Source: Chrysomallon squamiferum
Lineage: Eukaryota > Mollusca > Gastropoda > Neomphalida > Peltospiridae
Assembly (NCBI GenBank): GCA_012295275.1
Contig: CM022670.1
Location: forward strand, 34,937,801-35,001,800
Direction: 5' to 3'
DNA length: 64,000 bases
Within the stretch, counting starts at the first letter, position 1; every line of letters starts with the position of its first letter. Positions 40,501 through 53,778 of this stretch are shown one piece after another. The notes beneath the pieces were generated by a model that saw only the letters and a program-made list of their open reading frames with translations, searched no databases and was not told the DNA's origin. The translations under genes were made by a program, and so were the position numbers.

Positions 40501-43500
40501 GTAAAAGTGCTATGTTTTCAGTCACCACCTAAATCCATTCAAGATCTTTGATCCTGAAAACAAAAAAAATCCACTTCTTATAGCATGTGTCACAGGTCAT
40601 CTAACTCAATCGCGTGTTACCTGTAATTAACATGTCGACACGCAAGAAAATCATAACCCTGCAACAGGCATAACACTCTTCCCCAAAATAGCACTAATCA
40701 CATATACACACACACCTGCTTGTATCGGGTAGATAGCTACCCGATTTGGCTGAGTTCTGTGGGTGTTCAGGGAAACAAGGTCACATGCATGTATTTATAT
40801 TCAGCCAACATTAAATCACTAGATTAGTTTTAAAGAATGTATGTATGTATTATATGATCACATAAAAGTTATTTATCGAGTAAGCTTACAGTTTTATGTG
40901 TGAACATATGGGTGATATTAAATAGGTTTATCCTTACAGGAAAAGTAGTACACCTCAGTATGTATTTGAATGTGAAAGTATATCAAAACAAGGTGCTGCT
41001 TAGCAGGATACTGACGTAACAGTCAGTTAACAATAACACTACTGTGGTCTCATTGCTTTCAACACTGATGGTTGGTGTTGAGCTCAGATTCCCACTGTTC
41101 TCACTTACTGTTTTTAGAGATAACAGCCTGCAGTTTACTTTAATCAGTCTGATGTCAGATTACCAGCTATTCTCCAAAATAATGGTTATACAACTTCAAT
41201 TGTTTAAATACAGCTGTAAAAACTGATAGTAACTAAGTCCAGCAGACAGTTATCCTCACTCTCTCCTGTACAGTGTAAAATTGATTTCCCCCCCCCACTC
41301 AAAATATGACCTGCTTTTATTGCCTAGGAAAGAACACAAAGGGGGTCTTTTAATGATTCTAGAAAAGAAAAAAAAACATCACAATTTTTCATTAAGATTA
41401 AGAAATATATTAGAAATGAAAGACAGATTAAATGCATTTTGTCAGAGTTTGGTGTTAATGTTCTTTGATTTTAATGTTAGTCGTTTAGGCAGATGTTCCA
41501 CCCAGTACCATGAAGAAATTCTGTCAATTACAACTAGATTTTCTGATGCATTTCCACCACAACTTTGTTTTGTGAGTTGCTTGTTTGGTGTACGTGAACC
41601 TCTCTTAACAGATTTTGTTACCACCCTTATTGCTATAAATAACTTCCATATTAAACATACTTCTAGAACAAGCTGGAGAATATATAGTGAAACACATATT
41701 AACCTGGAACATTTTATATATCATTTACAATAGGAAACCCTTAGTTTAACCCTCCTAATCAGTAAGCTAGACCTAATCCTGCCTAACTGATACTAATTAA
41801 TAAATGTAACAAGTCACCACCCCTGCACAATATGAAGCCTCTTTCTTTAATCTAGCTTAACAATTACCCCATGCAGACTATGATGCCACATTCAATACTC
41901 TACAAACCCATAAATTTTATGACTTTTTTCCTGAGATTTTTTTCCTATACCAAATTGTGACTTTCTTTCCAGCCACCCTTTAAACATTTGTGTCTTAGGC
42001 TGGTGCTGAAATAGGTTTGGTAATCATGCAGACACTAGTGGGTCTCACAAAACAATGTTTCACCATGGCTTATATAATTCTTAAGCAAATCAAACATCTA
42101 TTATATATTAAGAGAAGTCTATCGTCCCTGTCACACTTGGCTTATATAATTCTTAAGGGTTACATATTTAAGAAGAGACTTTCATCTCTGTCACAGCATG
42201 ATACAAAGAAGTGCCAAAATTTACATACCACTTTATATATAATTTTTCACATCAGTTGATAAGAACAGGCTAAATCTGAATATGAGTTTTCCAGAAATGT
42301 ATATTTATTTTTGTTTTAATACTACAGTATACAATATTTTGACAAATCTTTTATTTTCAGAAATCTTCCACTTGCTATCATGATTTCCATGATAATTGTG
42401 ATATGTGTGTATCTTGTTGCTAATGTGGCCTACCTAGCGGTACTTTCACCTGTGATGATGTTGCAGTCGACTGCTGTTGCTGTGGTAAGCACACTGTCAC
42501 TGTAGTTTGTGTGTGTGTGTTACGTTTTTGTTATGACTTGTTAAGAAAGAATATCTTTCACGTTTATCAATACCTAAATGAATTCTTTGCACTGAAAACA
42601 CCATACTTCATTTGCAGAATTTGAAATAAATAGATATATTACAGTACTGGTTTATTTACAGTTTATTGCCTGAACCTGTAATTAGCTGTGGAATAAATGT
42701 TTATGTTAATTGTAAATCGTTATTATTGTTAATACTGTACTATGTGACAGGCTGTATTAATTACATTAATTACATTAATTAACACAGCATGTCAGTTGTT
42801 AATTATGTTAAATTATGCTCATTTAAACTCAGTTAAGTTTACCAGCTGTTCTACAAATTGTTTTTTTTTATAATACAATAAGTAGGTTATATGATATATT
42901 TAATTAAGTTATATTCTGTTAGTCAAAAATAATTTAATAAATACTTCTTGTCTAATTAAATTTTTATCTGTCACTGTTAGTTTTTTGCAATTTTTTTATT
43001 TTTTTTTTTAAATATATTTTCAAGTTTAATTAATAGGTCATATCTAATTATGATAGTTAATCCAGGGTACCATCTTTTAGTCAGAGAAATTTAATTACTT
43101 TATTTTAAACTTGTTTATTATAAGCTTCCACTGGACAACAGTGTATATAACTCTTACCCCAGTTTACAGTAAACTGTTGGCATAGTATGCCTAGATTTAT
43201 TTCCCCTTAAACCACTAATGATAAATTTCTGGTGGCAGTGCTGCCAAAAAAAAAAAAAATACACTGTGCTGTTGTTTCTTAAGTTTCATTTTAACTTCAG
43301 CTTTGAATTTGGGGTCAAACTAATTTTGAAACCATTTTGTAGAAATGGCATTAGCTTTTTAATGTTAAATGTAATAAAATTCACAGAAACTGTTTAGATC
43401 CTGAGAAATCTTATATCTGCCTCGTTTTGATGAAATAAAATTCATAAATCACATTTTGGTCCAACTTATGTTTTTTTTGTGTGTTTTTTAAGGTAAATAA

Positions 43501-44173
43501 AATGTTATTTGTTAATATTTTCAGAACAGGGGCACATTTCAAATCTGCTTATTCGTGTTATAATCATTTCTTCTTTATTATATTTTTTTTAAATTATAAA
43601 TTCAGACCTTTGCCAGGTACACAATGGGAGTGATGGAATGGCTCATGCCAATTCTCATAGCTATATCAGTCTGTGGAACAATGAATGGAACCGCACTTTC
43701 TATGTCCAGGTAACAGATGTGTGTTTCATAAATTACACATTTTTATTTAGATAAAACTGTTTTTATTGATATTCTTTATTTACTGTTTGTATGCTCAAAC
43801 ATGCACATGTAGGTGAAAAGAGTCAGAAACTACAAATTGTATCATTTTGGGCACGCTAATTTATTACTCATTTGATCTTTATTTTGTTTGTTTGTTCTTT
43901 TTAAAAATAAAATTAGTAGCAGTTTTCTTTTAAAAATAAATTTAAATAATTTTATCATGTCTTTGGGACACACCAGTATTCTGACACACACATATTTGGA
44001 CTTGCATACAGAGTTTCTCTTAATGACACCTGGCCACATTTTATACCATACCTGTGTTTAAGATAATTATATATTATTGATTAGTTAATACTTAAAAAAA
44101 GGGGAAAAAAAGGAAAAAAACAAATAAAAAAAATAAAAAAAAAATAAATAAAAAGTAAAATAAATAAAATATA

Positions 44174-44206
<33 letters not shown>

Positions 44207-44565
44207 AAAATCTTTTCTGTTAAACAGCTATATCTAATGAAAAATAAATACAGTTGTTTATTTAGACATGATCATTACTGCTGTTACACTGATCTTACTC
44301 AGTATTACTCACTAATCTCTTTTCTTAATGTTCTTTTCAGATTGTTCTTTATTGGAGCTCAAAATAATCACATGCCTCTGTTCATGTCGATGATTCATTC
44401 CACATTCTTAACCCCAGCTGCATCTCTTCTCGTCATTGTAAGTATTGTTCAGCTTCCTGCCTTTTAGTTTTGAGACAAGTTTTTGTAACAGTTAACTTGT
44501 ACTTAGTGAAAATCATTTTCAAAATACAGGTATTGCCTGTAAGCAACATCTGTAATTTGATGACT

Positions 44566-44639
<74 letters not shown>

Positions 44640-46053
44640 ATTTATATTTTTTTCAGTTTATTTCATTTCATTTTATTTTGTTTGTTTTATTTTATTTTCA
44701 AACAGAAAAGTTTATCTTATGCCTATATAGGGGGACTGTTATTGAATTTTTTTTTTTTTTTTTTTTTTTTTCAATTTATTTTACTTTAATTTAATTAAAT
44801 GATCATAATTTTTACCTACTGTAAAAAAACAAACTTGTTTGTATTATATTTAATTTTAATTTTCATATTTGAATTGTATTTTTTTCTTATTTTTTTTTTT
44901 ATATTTATTTATTTGTTTTATTTATTTTTATTTTTTTATTTATTTTTCAGCTCTTCTTGGTAATATGTTTTCAATCATCAAATGATATATGGTTTCTTAT
45001 TGAAATGGAAGGGTTTGGTTTTGCAACTATTTTAACAATAGTTTTTGCCGGTCAAGCCTACTTAAGGTGGAAGGAACCAAATCTCCATAGACCTATTAAG
45101 GTTTGTTTTCTCAATTATTAAAAAAATGAAAGTTGCCTTAGTTTTTTTCTAATAACAAAGTACAAGATTTATTCTTGTCAAGAAGAAGAAGAAGAAAAAG
45201 AAGAATAACAACAAGAAACACAAATAATAATAACAGAAAACATGTGAGCTAATAACTTTGTGATGAATTTATGTTTTGAAAGGTATGTTATGTTTTACTA
45301 TCTACCACAATAAACAGAAAACACAGTATAAAAATAATTACATACATAGTATTTTAACAAAAACAATGTGCTTAATTTTGTGCCCATATCAATCATATTA
45401 ATTTTAGTAGACAGAGATGATTTAAAAAGACAGTGTTTAAGTCAAAAGTAAGAGATAATTTATAAAATACATCAATATGCAGTGTTGAGAAACACTGAAG
45501 ATAAAGATTTAAAGCAATGCATAAATAAATGGCTTTTTGAAAGCCAGTTGAAAAAATTCTTTAGAATTATAATAGCTATAAGTAAGATGCCATCTGAAAA
45601 CAATGCATTTTATTTTGTTTGTTTTTTATCTCTGAATTTTTCATTTGATTTAGTAAATTGTTTTTGTGTGTAAGATCACATTTTCGTTGATATTTGAATC
45701 AGATTTAACAAATAAATATTTACATTTCAGTGATACTATAGTGTTAAACAAAATAATATTAAAAGAAAAGAAAAACATTCCAGGTTGATTATAATTTTTT
45801 TTAAATATTCTATTAATTTTTTAATATGTAATAAAAATTAAAACACTTTTTTTGCAGGTTCCCATTGTACTTCCTATAATTCTAAGTGTTATCACCTTTG
45901 CTATAGTACTTCTTACCTTCTACCAAAAACCAACAGAAAGTTTTCTAGCTCTAATACTTGTGGGTGTTGGAACAGTTCTGTACATAATTGGAAACAGATG
46001 GACAAAGAAACCAAAAGAAATCCAGAGCAAGATTGGTGAGCTGGTTTCTACAA

Positions 46054-46123
<70 letters not shown>

Positions 46124-46656
46124 TATTATTATTGTTATTATTATTATTCTCTCATTTTGTTCTTTGAGTACGATTAAAAAAAAAAAATCTTGATTCCTGA
46201 TTGGTAAATATGTTGTAAAATAAAGTCCTACAGAGAACATGTAGTGGCAAAAAAAGTGTGTGTCAGTAATCATAATATGATGTTAATCCAGGAGATGACA
46301 TTTAGTTTGTGAACAGCATAGGTTTCCAAAATCCTTCTAGTCTGATATAATTCAGAATTTACAAAAGTTTATATTCAAGCCTGTTTCAGCTGGATTAATA
46401 AATCTTTCAAAATTGGTAATAAAAATGTGTCAAGATTGAGAAATAAAAAAAAAAACAAAAAAAAAAAAAAATGTTAGTCTTTGTATTTGTATGTGAAAAA
46501 GTTTGATTCCATGTTTTAACAAAGAAACAGAAATTTATTCTTCATTTTATCTTTTTTTTTTTTTTCTTTTTTTTTGCAGATGGTTTTAACAAATTCATAC
46601 AGAAATTATTGCTTGTTCTACCTCAGGACAACCCAGATGAGGTGAAGTGGGATTAA
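35929..46656 (+). CDS. SLC7 family amino-acid transporter (heteromeric light chain, LAT/xCT type)
   Basis: Ten exons: 35929-36364, 38175-38300, 39066-39165, 40009-40053, 42361-42484, 43606-43709, 44341-44437, 44951-45100, 45858-46035, 46580-46656. They sum to 1437 nt, 478 residues, with consistent phases and consensus splice sites. The protein has the APC fold with about 12 helices: [11 protein letters not shown] (residues 31-41) is the unwound substrate-binding segment of helix 1, followed by [16 protein letters not shown], a later FWAYSGW and VNPNRNLPLAI, and LFFIGAQ further on. Cys130 in FPDCDVPP aligns with the Cys that disulfide-links light chains to the SLC3 heavy chain. It probably exchanges amino acids at the plasma membrane with an SLC3 partner; substrate class cannot be assigned by eye. 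The start is supported by conserved helix 1 beginning about 18 residues in and the AAA context before ATG. Confidence 0.93.
36365..38174. other. SLC7 intron 1
   Basis: 1.8 kb AT-rich intron with ATA trinucleotide tracts at 36820-36848, 36958-37000 and 37500-37575 and TTA/TAC tracts at 37855-37970. No other gene was seen. Confidence 0.85.
40054..42360. other. SLC7 intron 4
   Basis: 2.3 kb intron with poly-A/T runs near 40160-40195, 40351-40370 and 40451-40467. It also holds a short perfect hairpin at 40724-40745, a 150-codon open frame at 41281-41733 without recognisable similarity, and an imperfect tandem duplication of about 60-75 bp near 42065-42200 built on TGGCTTATATAATTCTTAAG. Confidence 0.7.
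40724..40745. other. Perfect 9 bp hairpin
   Basis: ATCGGGTAG, loop ATAG, CTACCCGAT. Intronic and isolated, with no T-run or repeat copy nearby. Confidence 0.6.
44568..44950. repeat. Poly-T-rich intron segment before SLC7 exon 8
   Basis: Runs of T of 20-40 bp at 44570-44630 and 44750-44771, then TTTA/TTTTA repeats up to the acceptor at 44950, giving an unusually long pyrimidine-rich 3' intron end. Confidence 0.85.
46061..46150. repeat. (TTA)n microsatellite in SLC7 intron 9
   Basis: About 85 bp of TTA units starting 25 bp after the donor at 46036. Confidence 0.93.
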
Positions 46657-47057
46657 CATGTTAAAAAGCACAACACAGAAATTTTCTAAATTAGCCAGCT
46701 ACTCTGTCGGTCTGTACGTCTGTACATAAGCATTCAATAGTCTTTAATCATACATTTTTATTTATTAGTCCTTTATACTTTTCCCTTCCCACAAAAATTA
46801 ATAAACTCTTCAACATATCTGTATCTTAATATGCACAACTGACAAAAAAACTTATATTGTATTCTTTATCCTTCCCAAAAAATTGACAACTTACAAAGTT
46901 TTTTTCATCATATCAGAAATCTATATCTTAATCACAAATGACAAAAAACATTTACTGTGTTCTTTGTCCTTTCCACAACTTACAATGTTTTTATTTGTCA
47001 TATCAGAAATCTCTATCTTAATATGCACAACAGACAAAAAGAAAACATAAAAAGCCT

Positions 47058-47116
<59 letters not shown>

Positions 47117-47199
47117 TATACTTACAAATGATTGTTTTGTTTGTTATTATCTTATTTATTTATTACTTTTGTTATATTATCTACTATATAAAATATGAC

Positions 47200-47205
47200 A
47201 ATAAA
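47200..47205 (+). promoter_or_regulatory. Candidate poly(A) signal of the SLC7 gene
   Basis: AATAAA in the context GACAATAAAGTAACACATTG, about 545 bp after the stop and followed by a GT-containing stretch. Other AATAAA motifs exist further down, so this is only the first reasonable site. Confidence 0.35.
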
Positions 47206-49116
47206 GTAACACATTGTTGAGAATGCATGGAGGCTGATATTTCCTGTTTTACCACAATGTTATTTCATAAAGAGATACTGTAATACTGACACACCTTCAA
47301 TGTGTTAGAAATTTGTTTATATTGCTGTCTTTGAGATGATGTTACAAAAAGAAAATGTTGTTATACTTTATTATTAGCAAAGGTATGTTGTAAGGTACGG
47401 AAAACAAATTCTGTTTATAGAATGTATTTAATTTCTTTCTTTGTACACTTAAGGTACATCTTAATACTGTATTTTGTCAGAAATCAGTACGCTTTGTTTT
47501 TCAATTGTGTTCATGTTTTAAAACTTTTACTTTTATTTCAGTTAACTGGCATTTTAAAACCACAGTTGAATAGTATGTGTTCATTTTTTAGTGTTTTTTA
47601 TTTTTTAATTTTTTTTACATTTTCTTTACACACACACACACACACACATATGTATTTGTATATTTCAGCAGAACAAAAGACAGTAGATTAAAAAATCCCC
47701 CAAAGAGGCATTAACTTTATTTATTTTTATTTTTAAATATTTTGTATATTTCTTGCAGTTTTTGTATCTAGCATTTTGATTTTATTTTTATTTGTTGTTC
47801 TTAAAAGAAGATTCTGGAGTCATCCTTTCAGTTATAACACTGAATAACATTTTAAGAGGGAGGTAATTACTGTTAACATTATAAAACAGATCTCTGAATG
47901 CAATGTACGTCAATGTATCACAGAACACAAAATACAAGTCTGTCTCAGCTTTTTATTGTCAAACAAGTTTTTCAAACGTACAAGGAAGAAAAGTGAATTC
48001 CTTTTCATTTATGGAAAAAAGCGGCATTTTCTATGTTTTATTTTGTATATAAAATTATACAGTAAAGTTGACATCATTTTGTCATGTTGGATAAACCTGC
48101 ATCATAATATCAGTAAGCCATAATTATTAGAAGACCTAGAAAATAACCAGCATATCATACTGCCATGGTTTATGTATTTAATATTTTCAGTGGGGAAAAT
48201 AATTATTTGTTTCTTTGTAATGCAGTCATAAACATTCACCTAATAATTAATATCAGTGGTCACTGTAGTAATATAAACTGTTCTAGCTGTATCTTAGTTA
48301 TCATATTTATTCCTGCATTAGTTAAGTATTATCTTTGGAATTGTTACAAAATTTATTTTATTTTGCAGGTTCTTAATCCCCATAAAGTAAATTGCATCCA
48401 AATTTCTATATTTAATTCAAATACAATAATGTGTGACTTGTACAAAAGGGAATATGGGATATACTGTTTAACCTTCGGATTGAATAACAGAAAACTAATT
48501 TGGCTTAAAAATAAATTTACCTTGAATGTGTATCAATTTATATTGAGTTATAATGAAATCTATTTGCTTTTTTTTACCAGAAATACTCTGATCTCTAAAA
48601 TATTTTTTTTTTTTTTTTTTTTTTAAATTATTATTATTATTATTTTTTTTAATCAGTTTCATATTTCATCGAAGATTTTTAATTTATTTTTTTTTTTTTT
48701 TTATATATATATTTTTTATATTTTTTTTTTTTTTTATTTTATATACACAAGACACATGTATGTGATAAATAACTTTCTTTTGATACTTTTCTTGTAGAAA
48801 TCACACAATATTGTAAAATATATCATGAAATTTTATTTTTAAAAAAAAATACATTTTATTTTTCAGTTGCTGTATTGTATGCACTATTTCCATTTGTATT
48901 TTTAAAAAAAAATATTATTACTTTTTATTTATTTATTTTTTGTTATACTTTGTTGTACGGTTTCTGTATACTTCAGTAATGTAAGATTCTTATTTGTTTT
49001 TTCGCTATCAGACACATATCCAAAACATTTGTTTGAATTTCCAGGCATATATTTCTAAATTTCTGTTACAATATTAAACATATCATACTTGGTTAATATA
49101 CCATTTAGAAGTTGTT

Positions 49117-49118
49117 TG

Positions 49119-49175
<57 letters not shown>

Positions 49176-49215
49176 TGTAAATGTAATATAATGTAATGTA
49201 TGTATGTATCTGTAA
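49117..49215. repeat. (TATG)n tetranucleotide repeat
   Basis: About 14 TATG units followed by imperfect TAATG units. Confidence 0.93.
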
Positions 49216-51006
49216 CAAGTTGCAGTGAATTTCAGTTATACAGAATATTAATGTCTGTAATCTTTTAAATTATGCCACATTATGGAAAAGTTGCATTTGA
49301 TGGTTTGAAGTTATATTTAGAATTACCAAACAATTTGTAAAATAAATTTTAAAATAAATCTCTTTTCAATATTATTTTTATTATATTATTATTATTATTA
49401 TAATTATTAATATTAATTAATTAATTAAAACAACAAAACTTATTGAAAACGAGATTTATTTTAAACTTTCTTTTCTTTGTTTCACTTATTACAGAAAATG
49501 AAGTATAACAAATCATTCCAATAAAATCAAATAAAACAAAATAAATATATATGTGTGTGTATATATATATATATATATGTATGTATACAAATTTTATTAT
49601 CTATTCATCAAATAGTCCTAAGAAGATTTGCTACAAAGGATAGCTGACCTGTAGCATTACAAACTCTTTTTAAATATTTTAATTACTTCTGTTACTTCTG
49701 AAGCCTTAACATGTGGCCTTGTTGTATGTGAAAAAAAATTATTTTGTATTCTGTTCTGTTACAATTATCATCATACAAACAGTGAAACTTTCATTTGTGC
49801 ATGTTGATCATTTAAAAGTATCATTATTTAAACATTTTGGATGTCATCATCGTCTGTATAATCATTAAAAATAACCACAGAATATTACACTTTATATCAT
49901 TTGTGTGAAGTTTTGTTTCTTTCTGAAACTTCCAAAATGAAATTACTATGATATATTTAACATTTATGTAAATATTATAATGCTTGAAATTATTCTTTAC
50001 TTATTTTATTTTATTTTTGAAGAAGAAAATATATCTTGTTACCTGTAATATAAGTAATATGTTGCAGAAATATCAGTTTTGAAAACAAATAGAAATCATT
50101 TACATTGTTCTTTGGGTGAGATATACAAATATATGTTTACTTGAAAAACTTGTACATATATAACTGATATGTTTTGAATATTAATCAAGTGAAATTAATT
50201 ATTAATGATGTTGTATTTTATCAGTTGACACAGATAACTGCTTCTAATTAACATCATGTGACAACAGTTTATTCTGAAAATGAGACGACATTATAAATTA
50301 ATGTAAATATATTGTGTGTTTTACTAATGGTGTTGGTTTATTCTCAGTGTTTTTGCTGGTCAATATATTATTATTTTTATTCATACAAGCATGACAGTTC
50401 AAATTTCTTTTATTTTTTTTTTTTTTTTTTTTTTATATAAAAAGTTTGTTCAAGCAGTGACAGTGATTTTTTTTGTTTTTGTTTCACTAAAAAAAAATTT
50501 TATTATTAATTTATTTCCAACATAATGGTGCTGAAATATCATTTTAGTATCATAAGACGCATACTTACATTTTAAACAAAATATAAATATTTAATTATGA
50601 CAGTACTAACGTGGTATGTTTTAAAATATAGAAATATTTTGCTTTCAGTATTAACATTATTATTTCCTTTTTAAGAAATAGTATTGTGCAGACTTTCATT
50701 TCTTTTCCTTTCATTAAATTATTTAATTGCATTAGAACAGTCTTTATAATTACCAGTTCCAGTGTCTACATAATAAACAAACTCACCATTTCATTGAGAA
50801 TCTAATTTTTAGTCTTATTTTTGCCATATGCTTTTTAGATATTTTCAGAACATGGTTGAAAGGACAAATTCTTTTTTTTACAGCGAAGATAATATCATGT
50901 AATTGCAGTCTAATTTCTATTTATTTCTCTCAGTTTCTCAGTACAAGTTAAACATGTTTTATTTTAGAAGTGATGTAGCTAGACAATTTTAATTTTTGAT
51001 TTTAGT

Positions 51007-51600
51007 TAGCTACAAAATTGTTTATTCTGTGAAGCTGTAATTATTGAAATTTTAATACAGCATGTAGCAAAACAAGAAATATTATTAGTCCTTATAATAA
51101 TTTATGTTGAACAGATAAATAGAATTTTTATTTATATTTAGTTTCAAATCATTTATTCTGTAACAATACTAATTATTAAAATTTTAATACAACATGTAGC
51201 AAAACAAGAAGTATTATTAGTAATTATAATAATTTATGTTGAACAGATAAATAGAATTTTTATTTATATTTAGCTACAAAAAGCATTTATTCTATTGAAG
51301 CTGCAACAATACTAATTCTTGAAATAAGTATTATTAGTCATTGTGATGATTCATGTTGAGCAGATAAATAGAATTTGTATTTTTAGTTTAGCCACAAAAA
51401 CAAACAAAATGATTGTGTGAAACTGGAATAACAGTCATTTGCTTGAAGTTTTGATGCTGTGTACCAGTGGTGGCAAAACTTTGATGCTTGGCGTGTCATA
51501 GTTTTGCCACCACTGCTGTATACCAAGCAGTAATGCAAGAAGTGTTATCAGTCATTGCAATAGTTTTTGTTGCATAGATGGTGCTTTACATGGTTTTGTT
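51007..51600. repeat. About 135 bp tandem repeat, four degenerate copies
   Basis: Copies start near 51007, 51144, 51272 and 51391. Shared words are TTTATTCTGT, GAAATTTTAATACA, GCATGTAGCAAAACAAGAA, TATTATTAGT and TTGAACAGATAAATAGAATT. Divergence rises toward the fourth copy, which is interrupted by the hAT-like element at 51465-51515. Confidence 0.8.
51465..51515. mobile_element. 51 bp hAT-like miniature element with 8 bp target duplication
   Basis: CAGTGGTGGCAAAACT at 51465-51480 and its exact complement AGTTTTGCCACCACTG at 51500-51515 enclose 19 bp. The flanks are CTGTGTAC (51457-51464) and CTGTATAC (51516-51523), an 8 bp duplication with one mismatch. hAT transposons make 8 bp duplications and many animal hATs have CAGNGGTGGCNAAACT-like ends. 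It has almost no interior, so it must be non-autonomous or a deletion product. Confidence 0.78.
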
Positions 51601-52049
51601 CTCCATTTTCAAACCATTTCTTGACATACCAGATAGGTGCATTTCGTTAGTTTCAAAACTGGCATTCAATTTTATGACCAAATATATATTTTTAAATAAC
51701 ATTTTTTGCATTCTAAGCAGCTACAAAATTTATATTATTTAGTTTAATATCTTTAAGTTGTTGTTTTGTTTACGGTTTTTTTTTTTTTTTTTTTTTTTGG
51801 TTTGTTTTTAATTTCTGCTTATTTTAAATTATTTTAGAAATTTGGCAGGTTTTTATTTAATTATTAAATGCTGTTAACATTTGTTTTCTTAGTGGAAAAT
51901 TTTGGATTTCTTTTAGAAACACATTTTTGAGTTAACGCTGTAATAAACATCAGACTGATATTGAAGTGTGTTCTGTTTTCATTGAAATTGCTGAAATTGT
52001 TTTTTATCACAAGAAATAAAATCAGATTTTGACGTAAGCTAAACAATCT

Positions 52050-52976
52050 TCAACACAGGACCTCGGATCCTGAGTAAGTATCTAATTTCATGTTACACGT
52101 AATTATTCTTCCCAACCCAAACAGGGCCTCGACAGTTTCTCGTTTGTTACAGCTTAATGACGCCCGAATTCGACCATTTTATATCACAATCAGTTAAAAT
52201 GTGTATATAAATTGTATACGTGTATACGTACCATCCAGGATATTAGAAGAGGCTGCCATTGGGGTTGTAACTAAATTAATTCATTATTAATAAAAAAATA
52301 AAAAAAATACATAACGAACAAATGACGTTAGGACATTGACTTTTTGTTGTTATGGTTGTTTCTTGTTAATACTATTATTTTAAATTTTAACATCTTAACG
52401 AAAATGTCATCAGCACTTATAATAATAAACAAAATAAGATTAATCACCCCTTACAAACTTTAGATAGCCAGCGTTTTCAATTACAAAACAAACTTGCTTC
52501 TACATGTTTACTGAAGATAAATTGGCAAGATAAGAACGTCATAGGGTTAATTTCAAGAGGGCTTTGAAAAAACGACTTTATTAACAGCTACGGGAACCGA
52601 CAAACCTATTCTGTGCATTGAAAAGTCAGTTCATATCGACAGACACAAACAAAAGATTTTACATTACGTTGGTCTGGTAGACTTAATGAAACAGTGAGCT
52701 ACTGAATTAGAAATATTTCTATGTATTTTATGTCATTAAGTGCAAACAGTATCTTCATACTGACAGATAAATAGTAATACCATTGCAACAAAAACACTCA
52801 GTTGTATTGCATATAAAAACTTCAATTAAATTTTGTTTAAAAGTACGTACATGTATATAAATAGATTAATGTAAATGAAAACTACCCACCTGACAGCTGC
52901 TTATCGTCTGCTTCTGTATTTGTTTTTCGACTGTACAAGAACAGGAGCCATAATACGAATAGGAAATTGATTACGA
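52050..52976 (-). CDS. 3' exons of an unidentified membrane protein (helix and cytoplasmic tail)
   Basis: Three minus-strand exons with matching phases: 52976-52890 (acceptor CTTCATTCCAG, donor GTGGGT), 52270-52232 (acceptor AATTTAG, donor GTACGT) and 52081-52050 (acceptor GAAATTAG, ending TGTTGA). They encode a hydrophobic stretch VINFLFVLWLLFLY, then SRKTNTEADDKQLS and a tail ending DDTYSGSEVLC. The upstream frame stays open to 53022, extending the helix (VTNVFIPVVINFLF), so the true exon start is uncertain. The reading suits the end of a type I membrane protein. Upstream exons were not found and the family is unknown. It overlaps, or lies within 6 bp of, the first exon proposed for the transthyretin-like gene on the other strand. 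Confidence 0.45.
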
Positions 52977-52981
52977 CTGGA

Positions 52982-53657
52982 ATGAAGACGTTTGTTACAT
53001 ACGTAAGATTTACACATTTTATTCAGATTTATTTTCTATTTTAATTAATATTATATAGCATGTGAATTATGTATTGTGTTATTATTATCATTGTATAGTA
53101 AGATTAGTAGTCGCAACAATGTTGCGGCAGTAGTAGTAATAGTTATAGCAGTAATGATAGCAGTGGCTGCAGTAGCAATAGCAGTAGTAGTCATACTAAT
53201 AATCGTAGTATATATGTGTTGTATTTTTAAACTGCTAATGTTAATGATGATAATTCTGATGGGCGTTAGATTTAGAAATATGATTAACTTCAGAACTTTT
53301 GAAATCATCATTACTCAAATCCAGCAAATTCTGATATGTAAATAATTATGCTGAATCTGAATCAAGGTTATTTGATTAAAAACAACAGGTTTTATATTTA
53401 TTTATATTATCTATGAATATAGTTTATCTTAGCAAAAATATGTACTTATAATATTATATTGATTTCGATCAGTTTGTTTCAGTATCGGAAACTGCTGCAT
53501 GTTATGAGACAAACCTAAAAAAAAAAAATGGGAAAAAGAAATAAAAATTAATATATTTGTTTTTCATTTACATCATCATCCAAGGCACTAATTGCCACTT
53601 TTCCCCAAAACCATCATAACCAACAACAGTAACAACAACAGTAATAATAATAATAAT

Positions 53658-53693
<36 letters not shown>

Positions 53694-53740
53694 AATAATA
53701 ATAACAACAGCAACAACAACAACAATAATAATGATGATGA

Positions 53741-53778
<38 letters not shown>

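Larger units (their letters stand above)
46657..52049. other. 3'UTR/intergenic region between the convergent SLC7 and 52 kb genes
   Basis: AT-rich and without a recognised gene. It holds a TA tract (47060-47112), poly-T runs (48604-48624, 48681-48740, 50411-50433, 51778-51798), TATG tetranucleotides (49117-49173), and the 135 bp tandem repeat at about 51007-51600. Both flanking genes end into it, so long 3'UTRs may fill much of it. Confidence 0.7.

Noticed and set aside
52864-52972. Plus-strand frame MKTTHLTAAYRLLLYLFF as a signal peptide for the transthyretin-like gene
   Set aside because: It meets a TGA before any usable donor. The short ATG exon at 52982 gives the phase 0 junction needed.
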